From Variovorax paradoxus (GTDB lineage Bacteria; Pseudomonadota; Gammaproteobacteria; Burkholderiales; Burkholderiaceae_C), in NCBI RefSeq assembly GCF_022009635.1, contig NZ_CP091716.1, forward strand, positions 7,062,501-7,126,500: DNA of 64,000 nucleotides, in the 5' to 3' direction. Below, piece by piece: positions 17,534 through 25,884 of the stretch. A model generated the notes under the pieces. It ran no database searches, had not been told where the DNA came from, and was given only the letters and a program-made list of their open reading frames with translations. Position 1 is the stretch's first letter, and every line of letters starts with the position of its first letter. The position numbers and the translations under genes were made by a program.

Positions 17534-17779
17534 CTAGACGCGCTCCAGGCGTAGACGGCGGTGGCGCCGGCCCTTTCCGTGCGCACGGTAGCAATGTCCA
17601 CCCCCGGCCCACTAGCCTGTCTTCGAGGTCCTGCTGCACCAGGTTGCCGTTGGACACGTTCACATAGGTCGACTCACGTTGTACCCCTGCTGCGCCGACC
17701 CCACCACGCATCGCCCGCCCAGTGTGGCCAGCGACCCCAGACTCAGACCCAGGCTATTCCCACTGACGATTGCAACCAT

Positions 17780-18104
17780 TTGACGGCCTCGTTTGTTGTT
17801 CGGCACCACCTCCACATCAAGGGGCGCTCAGAACAACTCATCCAGCTCGAACGCAATGTGTTTAGCAAAACGCGTAAAAGGCCAAATAGTACTTACGGGT
17901 ATTTGGCGACATCATCAATTTGATGTGCAAATAAGATAGTCAATCTTCTGGCGATAGCAGAAAATTGCAGTCGCACGACCTTGCACTAAACAACTTCGGT
18001 AGATCGTGGATAGCTTGCCCGAGCCGCAAGCAGACGCCCTGGCTCTCACGGCTGCGGAGCGCGACAATGAGTCGCGCTCGCTTCGTTCACCCAGTTCATA
18101 GCTC
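17780..18104. promoter_or_regulatory. Divergent intergenic region with three palindromes
   Basis: This AT-richer gap separates the Rhs remnant from the TPR gene at 18105. It holds GCCAAATA (17881-17888) and TATTTGGC (17900-17907) as an 8-bp inverted repeat with 11-base spacing; CATCAA-T-TTGATG (17913-17925); and a strong hairpin GAGCGCGAC-AATGA-GTCGCGCTC (18057-18079) ending 25 bases before the ATG. The first two look like operators. The third could be a leader structure or a terminator without a T-run. No promoter is assigned. Confidence 0.4.
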
Positions 18105-18680
18105 ATGACACAGACCGATACCCTCACCTTCGATGCTTGGATCTCCAATGGCATGACGGCCAGCCAGGCAAATGACAGCCTGCGAGCCATCGAGTGCTTT
18201 CAGAATGCCAGCGACGCTGCGCCAGAGGCTGGGCTGCCTCAGTTCCTTCTGGGCGCCGAGTTCGCAACACTCGGCGATATGGCGCGCGCCGAAACGGCAT
18301 TCGCCAATGCCGCGCGGCTGGCTCCGGATTTTCCGATGGCACGCTATCAACTGGGCTTGCTTCAATTCAGTTCGGGCCGCGCCGCCACTGCTCTGCTTAC
18401 ATGGGAGCCGTTGCTCGCGCTCCCCGAGAGTAACCCCCTGCCGCATTTCATCCACGGATTCACGGCCCTGGCGCAGGACCGCTTTCAGGAAGCCCTGAAA
18501 CATTACGACCAAGGATTGGCGCTCAATACCACCAACGATGCGCTCTCCAGCGACATCGCCAAGATCGTCGAGAGAATCCGGGCACTGCAAGACACGAGCG
18601 TTACGGAACACGAATCGGCCGACTCTGAAGGTAACCACGTGCTGCTGGCGAACTATCAACAGCAAGGGCCAATGCACTGA
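18105..18680 (+). CDS. TPR-repeat protein
   Basis: 191 residues made mostly of tetratricopeptide-like helical pairs: residues 20-50 (ANDSLRAIECFQNASDAAPE), 55-85 (ARAETAFANAARLAPDFPMA) and 125-150 (FQEALKHYDQGLALN). No signal peptide. It probably binds a partner protein or acts as a chaperone. It is followed by the unknown gene at 18730, both running towards the convergent TPR gene at the end of the flagellar block. Such small TPR proteins serve as chaperones in type III systems, but nothing here proves that link. Confidence 0.6.
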   Translation: MTQTDTLTFDAWISNGMTASQANDSLRAIECFQNASDAAPEAGLPQFLLGAEFATLGDMARAETAFANAARLAPDFPMARYQLGLLQFSSGRAATALLTWEPLLALPESNPLPHFIHGFTALAQDRFQEALKHYDQGLALNTTNDALSSDIAKIVERIRALQDTSVTEHESADSEGNHVLLANYQQQGPMH

Positions 18681-18729
18681 CAATGCCTTGCGCGGCACCA
18701 TTCATCGAGTGCCCGCTCTTCGTCTACCC

Positions 18730-19167
18730 ATGATCGATCCCTCTAATCGCCTGGCTGCGCTGATACGAGCCCAGTTCGCCGCACAACTGCGCCCGACGGT
18801 TCAGGCACGCGCCTCTGCGGCACCACTTCGTCCTGCCAGCACAGCCGGCGAGAACGCGATGTCGGGCGCCGGCGGCGCTGACGCTCAGATCCAGGAGTTG
18901 GTCGCACTGCGCGTGCGCGCACTATCCCCGGAGGACCCTCAGCGTCGCCGCAAGGCATTCCGGCTGTTCCTGGAGGGCGTATTGCTGCAGGAATTCGGCC
19001 GCGACCGGCTGGACGACAAGGGATTGGGCGAGCTTGTCGATTCGGTGATGCAGCGCATGGAGGAAGACGCCCAGCTTATCCAGGCCATGCAGGACGCAGG
19101 AGACGTCTTGCTGGCCGACGCTGCGCCTCGTCGGGTTGGCTCAGGAGCCTGTACACCGGACGATTGA
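18730..19167 (+). CDS. Unknown protein with conserved-looking helical C-terminus
   Basis: 145 residues. An Ala-rich, probably disordered N-terminal half (residues 1-55) is followed by a helical region around RRKAFRLFLEGVLLQEFG and DKGLGELVDSVMQRMEED. No signal peptide or membrane helix. I do not recognise it; the helical part looks like a real fold. It lies 49 bases after the TPR gene and ends 26 bases from the convergent TPR gene at 19194, so it could be a substrate or regulator of the flagellar-type system. Confidence 0.5.
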   Translation: MIDPSNRLAALIRAQFAAQLRPTVQARASAAPLRPASTAGENAMSGAGGADAQIQELVALRVRALSPEDPQRRRKAFRLFLEGVLLQEFGRDRLDDKGLGELVDSVMQRMEEDAQLIQAMQDAGDVLLADAAPRRVGSGACTPDD

Positions 19168-19193
19168 ACTTCGTCTCCAGGCCATCTTCAAGG

Positions 19194-20471
19194 TCAAGGT
19201 TCTTTGCCGTCATCCAAGGGCGGCGGTGTCGCTACATCGACCGAAGGAAGGGCATCCGCCATCCGGTTTCCGAAGGCGCCGGCACGATCGCCAAGGAGCC
19301 GGCGCGCGAAGCGCAGCACATCGGCCGGGTCCTTCATCTCGCCACTGAGCAGCGCCTGTGCATAACGCCCCGACAGATTGCTGCGATCCAGTCTCAACGC
19401 GGTCTCCGCATGCACCTGTGCCTTTTGGCGTTCGGCCAATAGGGCATACACCACTGCCAGACCGCCATGGCTCTCGGCGAAATTCCGGTCCAATTCCAGC
19501 GCGGTCGCAAAACTCGACTGCGCACCGGTGAGGTCACCTTGAAGAATGCGTGTCCATCCAAGCCCGTGCCATGTGCCGACATGCTGCCCCATGACAGCCA
19601 AGGCACGCCCGAATGCATCTGCGGCGATGGTGAGTTCACTGGCAAGAAGCGCGGCAAAACCACGCGTTGACCATGCACGACCGTCTCCTGGCTGCCGCTG
19701 CAGCGCAGCATCCGCGAATCGAGCCGCGCCCTGCGCATCTTGCGCAGCCAGCGCCAACGATGCCTGCGTGACCAGTGCCTCCACGCAGGGGCCGGTCGAC
19801 GAAGCGTCCTGCAGACTCATCGTCGACCAAAGTTGTGCCGCAGAGAAATCGGCGGCGTCAATTGCGATCAGGCTGGCGATGCCCGCGGCTTGCGCATCGA
19901 GCGCGCTTTCGCGCTCGGCCCGCTCGGTCCACGCCATCGCGCGTTCGAACTGTCCGTCGTGGTGCAGCGCCCTGAGCCACACCTGCTGCAGCGCTCGCGC
20001 GGTTACCGACAACTGGCCATCGGCATCACGTGCCGAGGTCTGCGGCGCTTCCAAGGTAGCGCCCAGGCGCTGTGCGCAGGCCGCATAGCGACCCTGCCTG
20101 AATTCAATGTACGCGAGGTTGTGCAGCAGGACGTCCGCGAAACCGGGCGGCGGTTCAGACACATCCATCAAGCCCTCCAGCACATCCTTCGCCTCGTCGT
20201 AGCTTTCCTGCGCCAGCCAGAAATCCCCTTCGCGCAAGCGCCAGGCCAGAGGCTCGACCTGCTGGGTTCTGCCCTGGTCGAGGTAATGGCGCGCCCGAAC
20301 CCAATCGGCGCACGAAAGAGCCGTTTCGAAGGCGTCAATCAGCAGCGCATTGTTGGCCGGATCGTGGCGCAGGAACCCGTCGAGCCGCTCCAGCCGCTGG
20401 CGTGCAGCGACCGCGCGGGGTTCCTCGCCTACAGGCGCGGATGGAGAGTTGCGGGCAGATGTATCGGTCAT
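19194..20471 (-). CDS. TPR-repeat protein at the 3' end of the flagellar operon
   Basis: 425 residues with TPR-like repeats throughout, clearest in the second half (ARFADAALQRQPGDGRAWST, then FGRALAVMGQHVGTWHGLGW, then FATALELDRNFAESHGGLAV). Cytoplasmic; no signal peptide. The start at 20471 lies 34 bases after the fliA stop on the same strand, so it is probably the last gene of the flagellar transcript. A scaffolding or secretion-chaperone role is plausible but unproven. Confidence 0.6.
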   Translation of the reverse strand: MTDTSARNSPSAPVGEEPRAVAARQRLERLDGFLRHDPANNALLIDAFETALSCADWVRARHYLDQGRTQQVEPLAWRLREGDFWLAQESYDEAKDVLEGLMDVSEPPPGFADVLLHNLAYIEFRQGRYAACAQRLGATLEAPQTSARDADGQLSVTARALQQVWLRALHHDGQFERAMAWTERAERESALDAQAAGIASLIAIDAADFSAAQLWSTMSLQDASSTGPCVEALVTQASLALAAQDAQGAARFADAALQRQPGDGRAWSTRGFAALLASELTIAADAFGRALAVMGQHVGTWHGLGWTRILQGDLTGAQSSFATALELDRNFAESHGGLAVVYALLAERQKAQVHAETALRLDRSNLSGRYAQALLSGEMKDPADVLRFARRLLGDRAGAFGNRMADALPSVDVATPPPLDDGKEP

Positions 20472-20505
20472 GGGAAGATCAAGAATAAAGGGTCTGGAAT
20501 CCGTG

Positions 20506-21357
20506 TCACCATGACACGTCGAATCTGGCGTCCTTGCCGAGCAGTTCTCGCAGTCTCCCCAAGGCTTGGCGATGCAATTGCGAAACCCGTCCGCGCGTGA
20601 GGCCCACACGCCGCGCGATTTCCTCGAACGGCACTTCCTGCAGGTAGTGCTGATGAATCACCATCCGCTGCTGTTCACCAAGCCGATCGACAAGATTGCG
20701 CAATACGCTGCGCAGTTGTGCGATCTCGGACTGGCGAAAATAGCTTACCTCCGGTGAAGGCAGCTGACCTGTGTCGCCCGGCGCACCGCTGTCGATCATC
20801 CCGGTATCTTCGAGCATGACGCTCAGTGCCAGTCCGATACCGACCTCCGCAAGATACCGGAAGAGCTCCTCGGGCTGCCGTCCCGACGGCGGCGAGTCGG
20901 TGCCTTGAGCGGCCCCGGGCGCCGCTTGCGCCGCTGCGTCCTTCACGGCCTCGAGGCGCTCACGGCGCAAGCGCATGCTCAATGCGATCTGCTGGTTTTT
21001 CTCGGTGAACCGGGCCAGTCCATTGAGGATCGCACCCTGGACGCGCTTGGTGGCGAAAGTCTTGAATTGCGCGCCCCGCAATGGATCGAACCTGTCGATG
21101 GCTTCTATCAAGCCGATACGAGCGAACTGCAGATAGTCTTCGAACTCCACGTCATTGTGGGTTCGGCGACCGTAAAGAGTAGCGGCCATCATCCTGGCGT
21201 ACGGCAAATGGTGCTCGATCAGTTGTTCACGCGCGAATGATTCTCCCTCGCTGCGCCATCGCGCCCAGAGGGGAGCCAATACGTCGGGCTCCGCCAGCTC
21301 CAGAGACGCTGGTAGCGCCGGCGGGGAGGCGTGCGACGCGGAACCCATACGGGGCAT
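20506..21357 (-). CDS. fliA: Flagellar sigma factor, sigma-28
   Basis: 283 residues, slightly longer than usual FliA (about 240). Region 2 has DYLQFARIGLIEAIDRFDP and FKTFATKRVQGAILNGL, as in FliA. Region 4 has EVPFEEIARRVGLTRGRVSQLHRQAL. An Ala/Pro-rich insert between regions 2 and 3 accounts for the extra length. It would direct RNA polymerase to late flagellar promoters of the TAAA-N15-GCCGATAA type. No anti-sigma gene flgM is in the window. Downstream of fliP by 12 bases. Confidence 0.85.
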   Translation of the reverse strand: MPRMGSASHASPPALPASLELAEPDVLAPLWARWRSEGESFAREQLIEHHLPYARMMAATLYGRRTHNDVEFEDYLQFARIGLIEAIDRFDPLRGAQFKTFATKRVQGAILNGLARFTEKNQQIALSMRLRRERLEAVKDAAAQAAPGAAQGTDSPPSGRQPEELFRYLAEVGIGLALSVMLEDTGMIDSGAPGDTGQLPSPEVSYFRQSEIAQLRSVLRNLVDRLGEQQRMVIHQHYLQEVPFEEIARRVGLTRGRVSQLHRQALGRLRELLGKDARFDVSW

Positions 21358-21369
21358 ACCGTGTGCGAC

Positions 21370-22215
21370 TCAGTGAAAACTGCCAACCAGCGCCTTGAGC
21401 ACGAGGCTCCAGCCGTCGACCAGCACGAACATCAGGATCTTCAGCGGTAGTGCGATCGTTGTCGGCGGCATCATCATCATGCCCAGCGCCATCAGGATGC
21501 TGGAGACGATCAGGTCGATCAGCAGGAATGGCAGGAAGATCACGAAGCCGATCTGAAAGGCCGCGCGCAATTCGGACAGCATGAAGGCCGGGATCAGCTG
21601 GACGTTGCCGATGTCGTCCATCGACCGTGGCGCGGGCGCTTTCGAAAGCTCCACCATCAGCGCCAGGTCTGCCTCGCGGGTCTGGCGCACCATGAAGTCC
21701 CGCAGCGGCGCGACACCCTTTCCATAGCCCTCTTCCATCGACAGCTTGCCGGCCATGAACGGCTCGAACGCGTCCTGATTGACTTTCTGCAACACGGGCG
21801 ACATCGTGAACAGCGTCAGAAACAACGCGAGGCCGATGAGCACGGTGTTGGGCGGCGTCTCGTTCATCCCGATGGCGTGACGAAGCATGGACAGCACAAC
21901 GATGATTCGCAGGAAGCTGGTCAGACATACCAGAAGCGACGGCAGGATGGCGAGCACCGTCAGACCAAGCACGACGCGCAACGCTTGCGCCGTCTCGGTG
22001 GTGGGATTCGAGGCATTCGACGAGCTGGTCTTTTTCGCAGCCCCGGATGCGGCGCCCGCTGTCGTTGCGTTCGGCAGCGGGCCTTCGTTGCTCTGCGCGA
22101 CGGCCGCAGCTGCCGGCCATCCGAGCAGGCTGCAGGCCACCATCAGGGCTATGAGCCATGAACGCCAGTGGCGAAGTCGCGTCGTCTGGATAGCCAACAT
22201 GCGGATCGGACTCAC
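21370..22215 (-). CDS. fliP: Flagellar export gate protein FliP
   Basis: 281 residues. A cleavable signal sequence (cut likely after AAAAVAQ) is followed by the conserved FliP core: PSLLVCLTSFLRIIVVLSMLR, IGLALFLTLFTMSPV and an C-terminal membrane segment LLIDLIVSSILMALGMMMM in two parts. I chose the GTG at 22215: GGAGA lies 7 bases upstream and the codon overlaps the fliO stop as GTGA. In most genomes fliP is beside fliQ and fliR; here it is about 18 kb away, at the other end of the block. Confidence 0.9.
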   Translation of the reverse strand: MSPIRMLAIQTTRLRHWRSWLIALMVACSLLGWPAAAAVAQSNEGPLPNATTAGAASGAAKKTSSSNASNPTTETAQALRVVLGLTVLAILPSLLVCLTSFLRIIVVLSMLRHAIGMNETPPNTVLIGLALFLTLFTMSPVLQKVNQDAFEPFMAGKLSMEEGYGKGVAPLRDFMVRQTREADLALMVELSKAPAPRSMDDIGNVQLIPAFMLSELRAAFQIGFVIFLPFLLIDLIVSSILMALGMMMMPPTTIALPLKILMFVLVDGWSLVLKALVGSFH

Positions 22216-22745
22216 GGCAATGTCTCCACTGTCGCTGCCGCGGCCGCTGTCCCCTCCGCCATCAGTTCGATGGCGTTCTCGCTGCACCCGATGAGCAGTC
22301 GCCGCCCACCCCAGACCACGACATGCAGGCTGTGTCGCGGGGTGAGACGCGTGCTCGATATGCGCTGGATCTCCTGGGACGGCACTGCGTTCAGCAAGCC
22401 TCCGAGAACGCTTCCCCAAGCCGATACACGGCCCGATCCCTGCACGCCCTTGCCCGCCTTTCGGCGCATGACGAGTACGCCACAGCCCATCACGGCGCCA
22501 AGCACAAGGATCGTCATCCATGCGTAGTCACCAGTGTCAGGCGATGCCTGCACAGAAACCTCTCGCTTGACCGGAATATTCGCAGGCAAACCCGCACCGC
22601 TCGGTCCGGCAGCAACGCTTCCATCGCGTGGTATTTGCTCGGCGGCGCCCGGCGCGGCCACGAGAATGCCAGTGGCCATCACAACGCTAGCCATCCAGCT
22701 TCGCACAGGACCGCAGAGTGCGGTCCACCAAACCCGTCTGCTCAT
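22212..22745 (-). CDS. fliO: Flagellar protein FliO
   Basis: 177 residues. Signal-like N-terminus (residues 1-35), periplasmic Pro/Gly region, a membrane helix at about 75-92 (WMTILVLGAVMGCGVLVM) and a small cytoplasmic domain with ISSTRLTPRHSLHVVVWGGR, the conserved FliO feature. It helps assemble the FliP ring. Four-base overlap with fliP. Confidence 0.75.
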   Translation of the reverse strand: MSRRVWWTALCGPVRSWMASVVMATGILVAAPGAAEQIPRDGSVAAGPSGAGLPANIPVKREVSVQASPDTGDYAWMTILVLGAVMGCGVLVMRRKAGKGVQGSGRVSAWGSVLGGLLNAVPSQEIQRISSTRLTPRHSLHVVVWGGRRLLIGCSENAIELMAEGTAAAAATVETLP

Positions 22746-22748
22746 CCG

Positions 22749-23246
22749 TCAAGCCCCGGTCGCAAGGCCCAAGGCGACCGGCAGTTCCGTGATGCGCACA
22801 GCGAAGTGCCCATCGACAGCCACCAACTGGCCTCGTGCCACCACCTTGCCTTCGATGGTCAGGTCGACGGGTTGATCCACGCCGCGATCGAGGCGCAGCA
22901 CCTGGTGTTCCTTGGCCGCCAGAAGCTCCCCCACCGACAGGGTGGCTTCACCGACGCAGACCTGCAGAGTCGCCTTGATCTGGTGCAGCGGGTTCCAGTC
23001 CTGCAGGATGGGGGCGCCATCGCGTCGGCCTGCCGCTGTGTCGTGCACATCAGCGTGCATGTCTGGCAGAGAGATGATCTGCGCTGTTGGCATGCTTGCC
23101 GAATTGGCAGACGGAGTTTGTCCGGCGTGGGGGGGTAGCGAAGCGTTGGCGACGCGCGCACGATGTTCGCTGGCGCGACCGTCGGGTACATGGGTCGTGC
23201 TCGCGGTGCGGTTGTCGGCAGTCACGCCTTCCAAAGCCTGTGTCAT
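22749..23246 (-). CDS. fliN: Flagellar motor switch protein FliN
   Basis: 165 residues. The N-terminal half is low complexity. The C-terminal SpoA domain (residues 85-160) reads LQVCVGEATLSVGELLAAKE then VARGQLVAVDGHFAVRITEL, the FliN core that forms the base of the C-ring and docks FliH. Length is near normal. Start ATG at 23246, 37 bases after the fliM-like stop. Confidence 0.82.
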   Translation of the reverse strand: MTQALEGVTADNRTASTTHVPDGRASEHRARVANASLPPHAGQTPSANSASMPTAQIISLPDMHADVHDTAAGRRDGAPILQDWNPLHQIKATLQVCVGEATLSVGELLAAKEHQVLRLDRGVDQPVDLTIEGKVVARGQLVAVDGHFAVRITELPVALGLATGA

Positions 23247-23283
23247 ATTTTTTCCTTTGAGAGTTGAGCGGGCGGCAGCACGG

Positions 23284-24222
23284 TCAGGTTGCGGCCGCCA
23301 AAAGCGTGAGTTCAACGGCCACGCGGGCCTCGCTCTGACCAAGCCAGGCATCGCACAGCCGCGTACCTTGCATGTCGACGAGGTGCGCCGGCGCGTCGAG
23401 CGAGTGACGCACCGTCACGACATCGCCGACGCGCAGCACCTGCAGTTGGCCAAGGCTCAATTGAGCGCCGTCGAGCATCACACGCAGCGGGACACGCTGG
23501 TCCGCAAGCACCTGATCGAGCGCATGCTTGGACTTCGACCCCGAGGCGAAATCGGCGGCGTGCACAACCGGCGTGCTCATCTGCTGCATGCCAAGCAGAA
23601 CGGATACCGCGTCGTGGGAAAGCACCAGGTGCCAAGTGCCACCGCACCACGGCCAGTTGGCCCAGAGTGCGCCTGACCAAGGGGCCGCAACAGTCTGCGC
23701 CTCGTTGTCATTGATCGCTGGAGCCCAAGAAAGCGCGCCGCCTCCGAGAAGTCCTTGCAACTTGAGCAACCAGTCGGACCAGGCCACACTGGCCAAGGCG
23801 GCCGCCATGCGCGCGGGCTCCTGACCGTGGCGCGTGACCGCGCTGATGTCATGCGAGAACATCCGTTGCGCAACGGCACGAACAGCGTCGTCCGGGGAAC
23901 AGGGACGTTCCGGCGCAAGGTGCTCGTTCGATGAGGTGCGCCACCGCGGCGGATCCAAGGACCAGCTGGCGAACGCATCACCCAGATGCTCGATGGCAAC
24001 GCCATGATCTGCCAGCCGAAGGTCAAACGACATGTCCATGCCGCCGCCATCGCCGTCACGCAGCCATTCGGCACACCAGTGGCGATGCAGCGCAAGCAGA
24101 CGTTCGCGCACCGCATCCTGCTGCATCAGGCTCCAGGTACGCAGGGGCCGCGCGCGCAGCAGCGAATCTGCCGGATTCAGCAACGCAGAGGCAGGCACAG
24201 AGAACACTTCAGCCACGCTCAT
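23284..24222 (-). CDS. fliM: FliM-like C-ring protein lacking the CheY-binding N-terminus
   Basis: 312 residues, placed before fliN as expected for fliM. The C-terminal 80 residues form a SpoA domain (VLADQRVPLRVMLDGAQLSL, then LRVGDVVTVRHSLDAP). The N-terminus starts SVAEVFSVPASALLN and has no LSQxEIDALL-type CheY-binding motif. The middle domain is diverged and Trp-rich and lacks the usual GGxG signature. Overall it resembles YscQ/HrcQ of injectisomes as much as FliM. The symbol reflects synteny. ATGA overlap with flgE. Confidence 0.65.
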   Translation of the reverse strand: MSVAEVFSVPASALLNPADSLLRARPLRTWSLMQQDAVRERLLALHRHWCAEWLRDGDGGGMDMSFDLRLADHGVAIEHLGDAFASWSLDPPRWRTSSNEHLAPERPCSPDDAVRAVAQRMFSHDISAVTRHGQEPARMAAALASVAWSDWLLKLQGLLGGGALSWAPAINDNEAQTVAAPWSGALWANWPWCGGTWHLVLSHDAVSVLLGMQQMSTPVVHAADFASGSKSKHALDQVLADQRVPLRVMLDGAQLSLGQLQVLRVGDVVTVRHSLDAPAHLVDMQGTRLCDAWLGQSEARVAVELTLLAAAT

Positions 24223-25427
24223 TTGCCCTTCATCGAGAACAACTGCTGAAGCATCTCGTTGGCCGTAGATATCACCTGCGAACTTGCCTGGTAGCCGCGC
24301 TGCATCACCACAAGGTCGCTGAACTCCTGGGACAGGTCCACGTTGGAAATCTCGACCTGCCCGGAGCGCACGTTGCCGAAGGCGCCCTCTCCCGCAGTAC
24401 CGATGTGCCATGCGTTCTCGTCCAGCGACTTGAACTGGTTGTTGCCCGCGGCGCCCACGGCGTCCGGAGAATCGAATCTCGCCAGCGCGAGACGCGGCCC
24501 CTTGATGTTGCGGCCGTTGGAATAGTTCATGCGCAAGGTACCGCTGGCATCGAAGACGGCTCCCGTGAGCGATCCCGGAGTCACGCCGTCTTGCGATTGA
24601 ACCTTCACGCCATAAGCGCCCGCCCAGAAGGAAATGTCGGAACTGAAGTCGATCGTCAAAGACATTGGCGGCTGCCCAGGCGGCGCGTAGGTGATCGGCA
24701 CCAGCGCGGTGGCCGCGGTTGGCTTGCCGTCGGCAAAAGCCAGGTTGCCCGACCCGACGACAGTGGTGCCGTCGAGAAGCTCGAACTTGAGAGTGGCTCC
24801 GGCCCCTGTGGTGACGGTAGTGAACTTGGGATTCAGCAGGTGGCTCACGCCCCCCGCATCGATCACATTGATTCCGCTGTCGGGCGTGGGCGGATTCGGC
24901 TGGAAGTCGCCCGCAGTGATCGAGTTGGAGAGAAGCCCCGTGAGCTTGATGCGCGAGGTGGGCTGGCCACGTTCGAGCATCTGTCCAGCCAGACTGACTG
25001 CCGTGAAGTTGCCATGGCTATCGAGTCCCATCACCTTCTCCCCATTGACCCGGCTCACGAGCTCACCTGCGGCATCGAACTTGAACTGCCCGGCGCGGGT
25101 GTAGCTCAACTGGCCGTCGGCGTTCTTGAGGATGAACATGCCTTGTCCATCGACGGCCAGGTCCAGGTCGTTGCCCGTTTGACGCAACTCGCCTTGTTTG
25201 AACGAGATGGCCGTGCCCGTCGTATTGAGGCCAAAGCCCAATTGGTCCTGATTGCGGCTGGCATTGCCACCGCTGAGATTGCCGCCCGTGTAGAACAGGT
25301 CGGAGAACTGGATGCTCGAGCTCTTGAAGCCGGGCGTGTTGATGTTGGCCGTGTTGTTGGCGATCACCCGCAGCCCGCGGGAGTAGCCAAGCAAACCTGT
25401 CATTCCGACATAAATGGATTCGAGCAT
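24219..25427 (-). CDS. flgE: Flagellar hook protein FlgE
   Basis: 402 residues, normal length. N-terminal rod-type motif NNTANINTPGFKSSS and C-terminal SNVDLSQEFSDLVVMQRGYQASS followed by a heptad-like tail are the defining FlgE/FlgF/FlgG features. The start at 25427 follows a perfect GGAGGAG site. The product is exported through the gate and polymerises outside the cell to make the hook. Confidence 0.92.
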   Translation of the reverse strand: MLESIYVGMTGLLGYSRGLRVIANNTANINTPGFKSSSIQFSDLFYTGGNLSGGNASRNQDQLGFGLNTTGTAISFKQGELRQTGNDLDLAVDGQGMFILKNADGQLSYTRAGQFKFDAAGELVSRVNGEKVMGLDSHGNFTAVSLAGQMLERGQPTSRIKLTGLLSNSITAGDFQPNPPTPDSGINVIDAGGVSHLLNPKFTTVTTGAGATLKFELLDGTTVVGSGNLAFADGKPTAATALVPITYAPPGQPPMSLTIDFSSDISFWAGAYGVKVQSQDGVTPGSLTGAVFDASGTLRMNYSNGRNIKGPRLALARFDSPDAVGAAGNNQFKSLDENAWHIGTAGEGAFGNVRSGQVEISNVDLSQEFSDLVVMQRGYQASSQVISTANEMLQQLFSMKGK

Positions 25428-25482
25428 GAGAACTCCTCCGGATGTTGATTGCAGGGCAAAGTGAAGCGACGGCGCCAAGCGC

Positions 25483-25884
25483 TCAGCGAATGGTCACGAG
25501 TTGGCTCAACGAGATGTTGTTGAGGATCGCGCCTGCACTGGTGCGGACGGTCAACGAGGGCGAGTCACCCGACAGCGACAAGGCGCTGACCGTGCCTGTC
25601 ACGGCGCCACTGGCGGTATTGAGGTCAACCGTCTTGCCGATCAGGCCGACCGATTGCAGCGCGGCCTGATTGGTGATCAGGGTCTCGATCTTGCTGTTGA
25701 GCTGCTGGGTCTGCTCCAGATTCGTGAACTGAGCCATCTGTGCCATGAACTGCTGGTTGTCCATGGGCTTCAGGGGATCCTGGTAGTTGAGTTGCGTCAA
25801 CAGGATCTTCAGAAAATCTTCCATGCCCAGATTGCTTGGGCGCAGATTGGGGCTGCTGGCGCCACCGACGGATTGAATGGCCAT
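25483..25884 (-). CDS. flgD: Short hook-capping protein FlgD
   Basis: 133 residues against about 220 in most species. The N-terminal export and assembly region is well conserved (FLKILLTQLNYQDPLKPMDN, then QMAQFTNLEQTQQLN). After residue 80 only a short beta-rich piece remains (GLIGKTVDLN), so the Ig-like and Tudor-like domains are largely missing. It lies directly downstream of fliK in a TGATG overlap. The short form may still cap hook growth. Confidence 0.82.
   Translation of the reverse strand: MAIQSVGGASSPNLRPSNLGMEDFLKILLTQLNYQDPLKPMDNQQFMAQMAQFTNLEQTQQLNSKIETLITNQAALQSVGLIGKTVDLNTASGAVTGTVSALSLSGDSPSLTVRTSAGAILNNISLSQLVTIR

Larger units (their letters stand above)
16080..17779 (-). pseudogene. 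Decayed Rhs (YD-repeat) gene interrupted by an IS
   Basis: From an ATG at 17779 the minus strand encodes MVAIVSGNSLGLSLGSLATLG, then after a frameshift YVNVSNGNLVQQDLEDRLVGRG, then after a second frameshift VDIATVRT. These are the conserved opening blocks of many Rhs/YD-repeat proteins. The frame then enters an IS at the CTAG target. Removing the IS and one target copy restores an open frame (AVYAWSASRNLYVSS..., ending RYVWRIQPVDAIV) to a TGA at 16080. The YD repeats, core and toxin tip are missing, so a large internal deletion preceded or accompanied decay. Confidence 0.65.

Noticed and set aside
23284..24222. Naming the C-ring gene as an injectisome sctQ
   Set aside because: The layout resembles SctQ, but all neighbours are flagellar (hook, rod, rings), so I kept fliM by synteny and raised the point as a finding.
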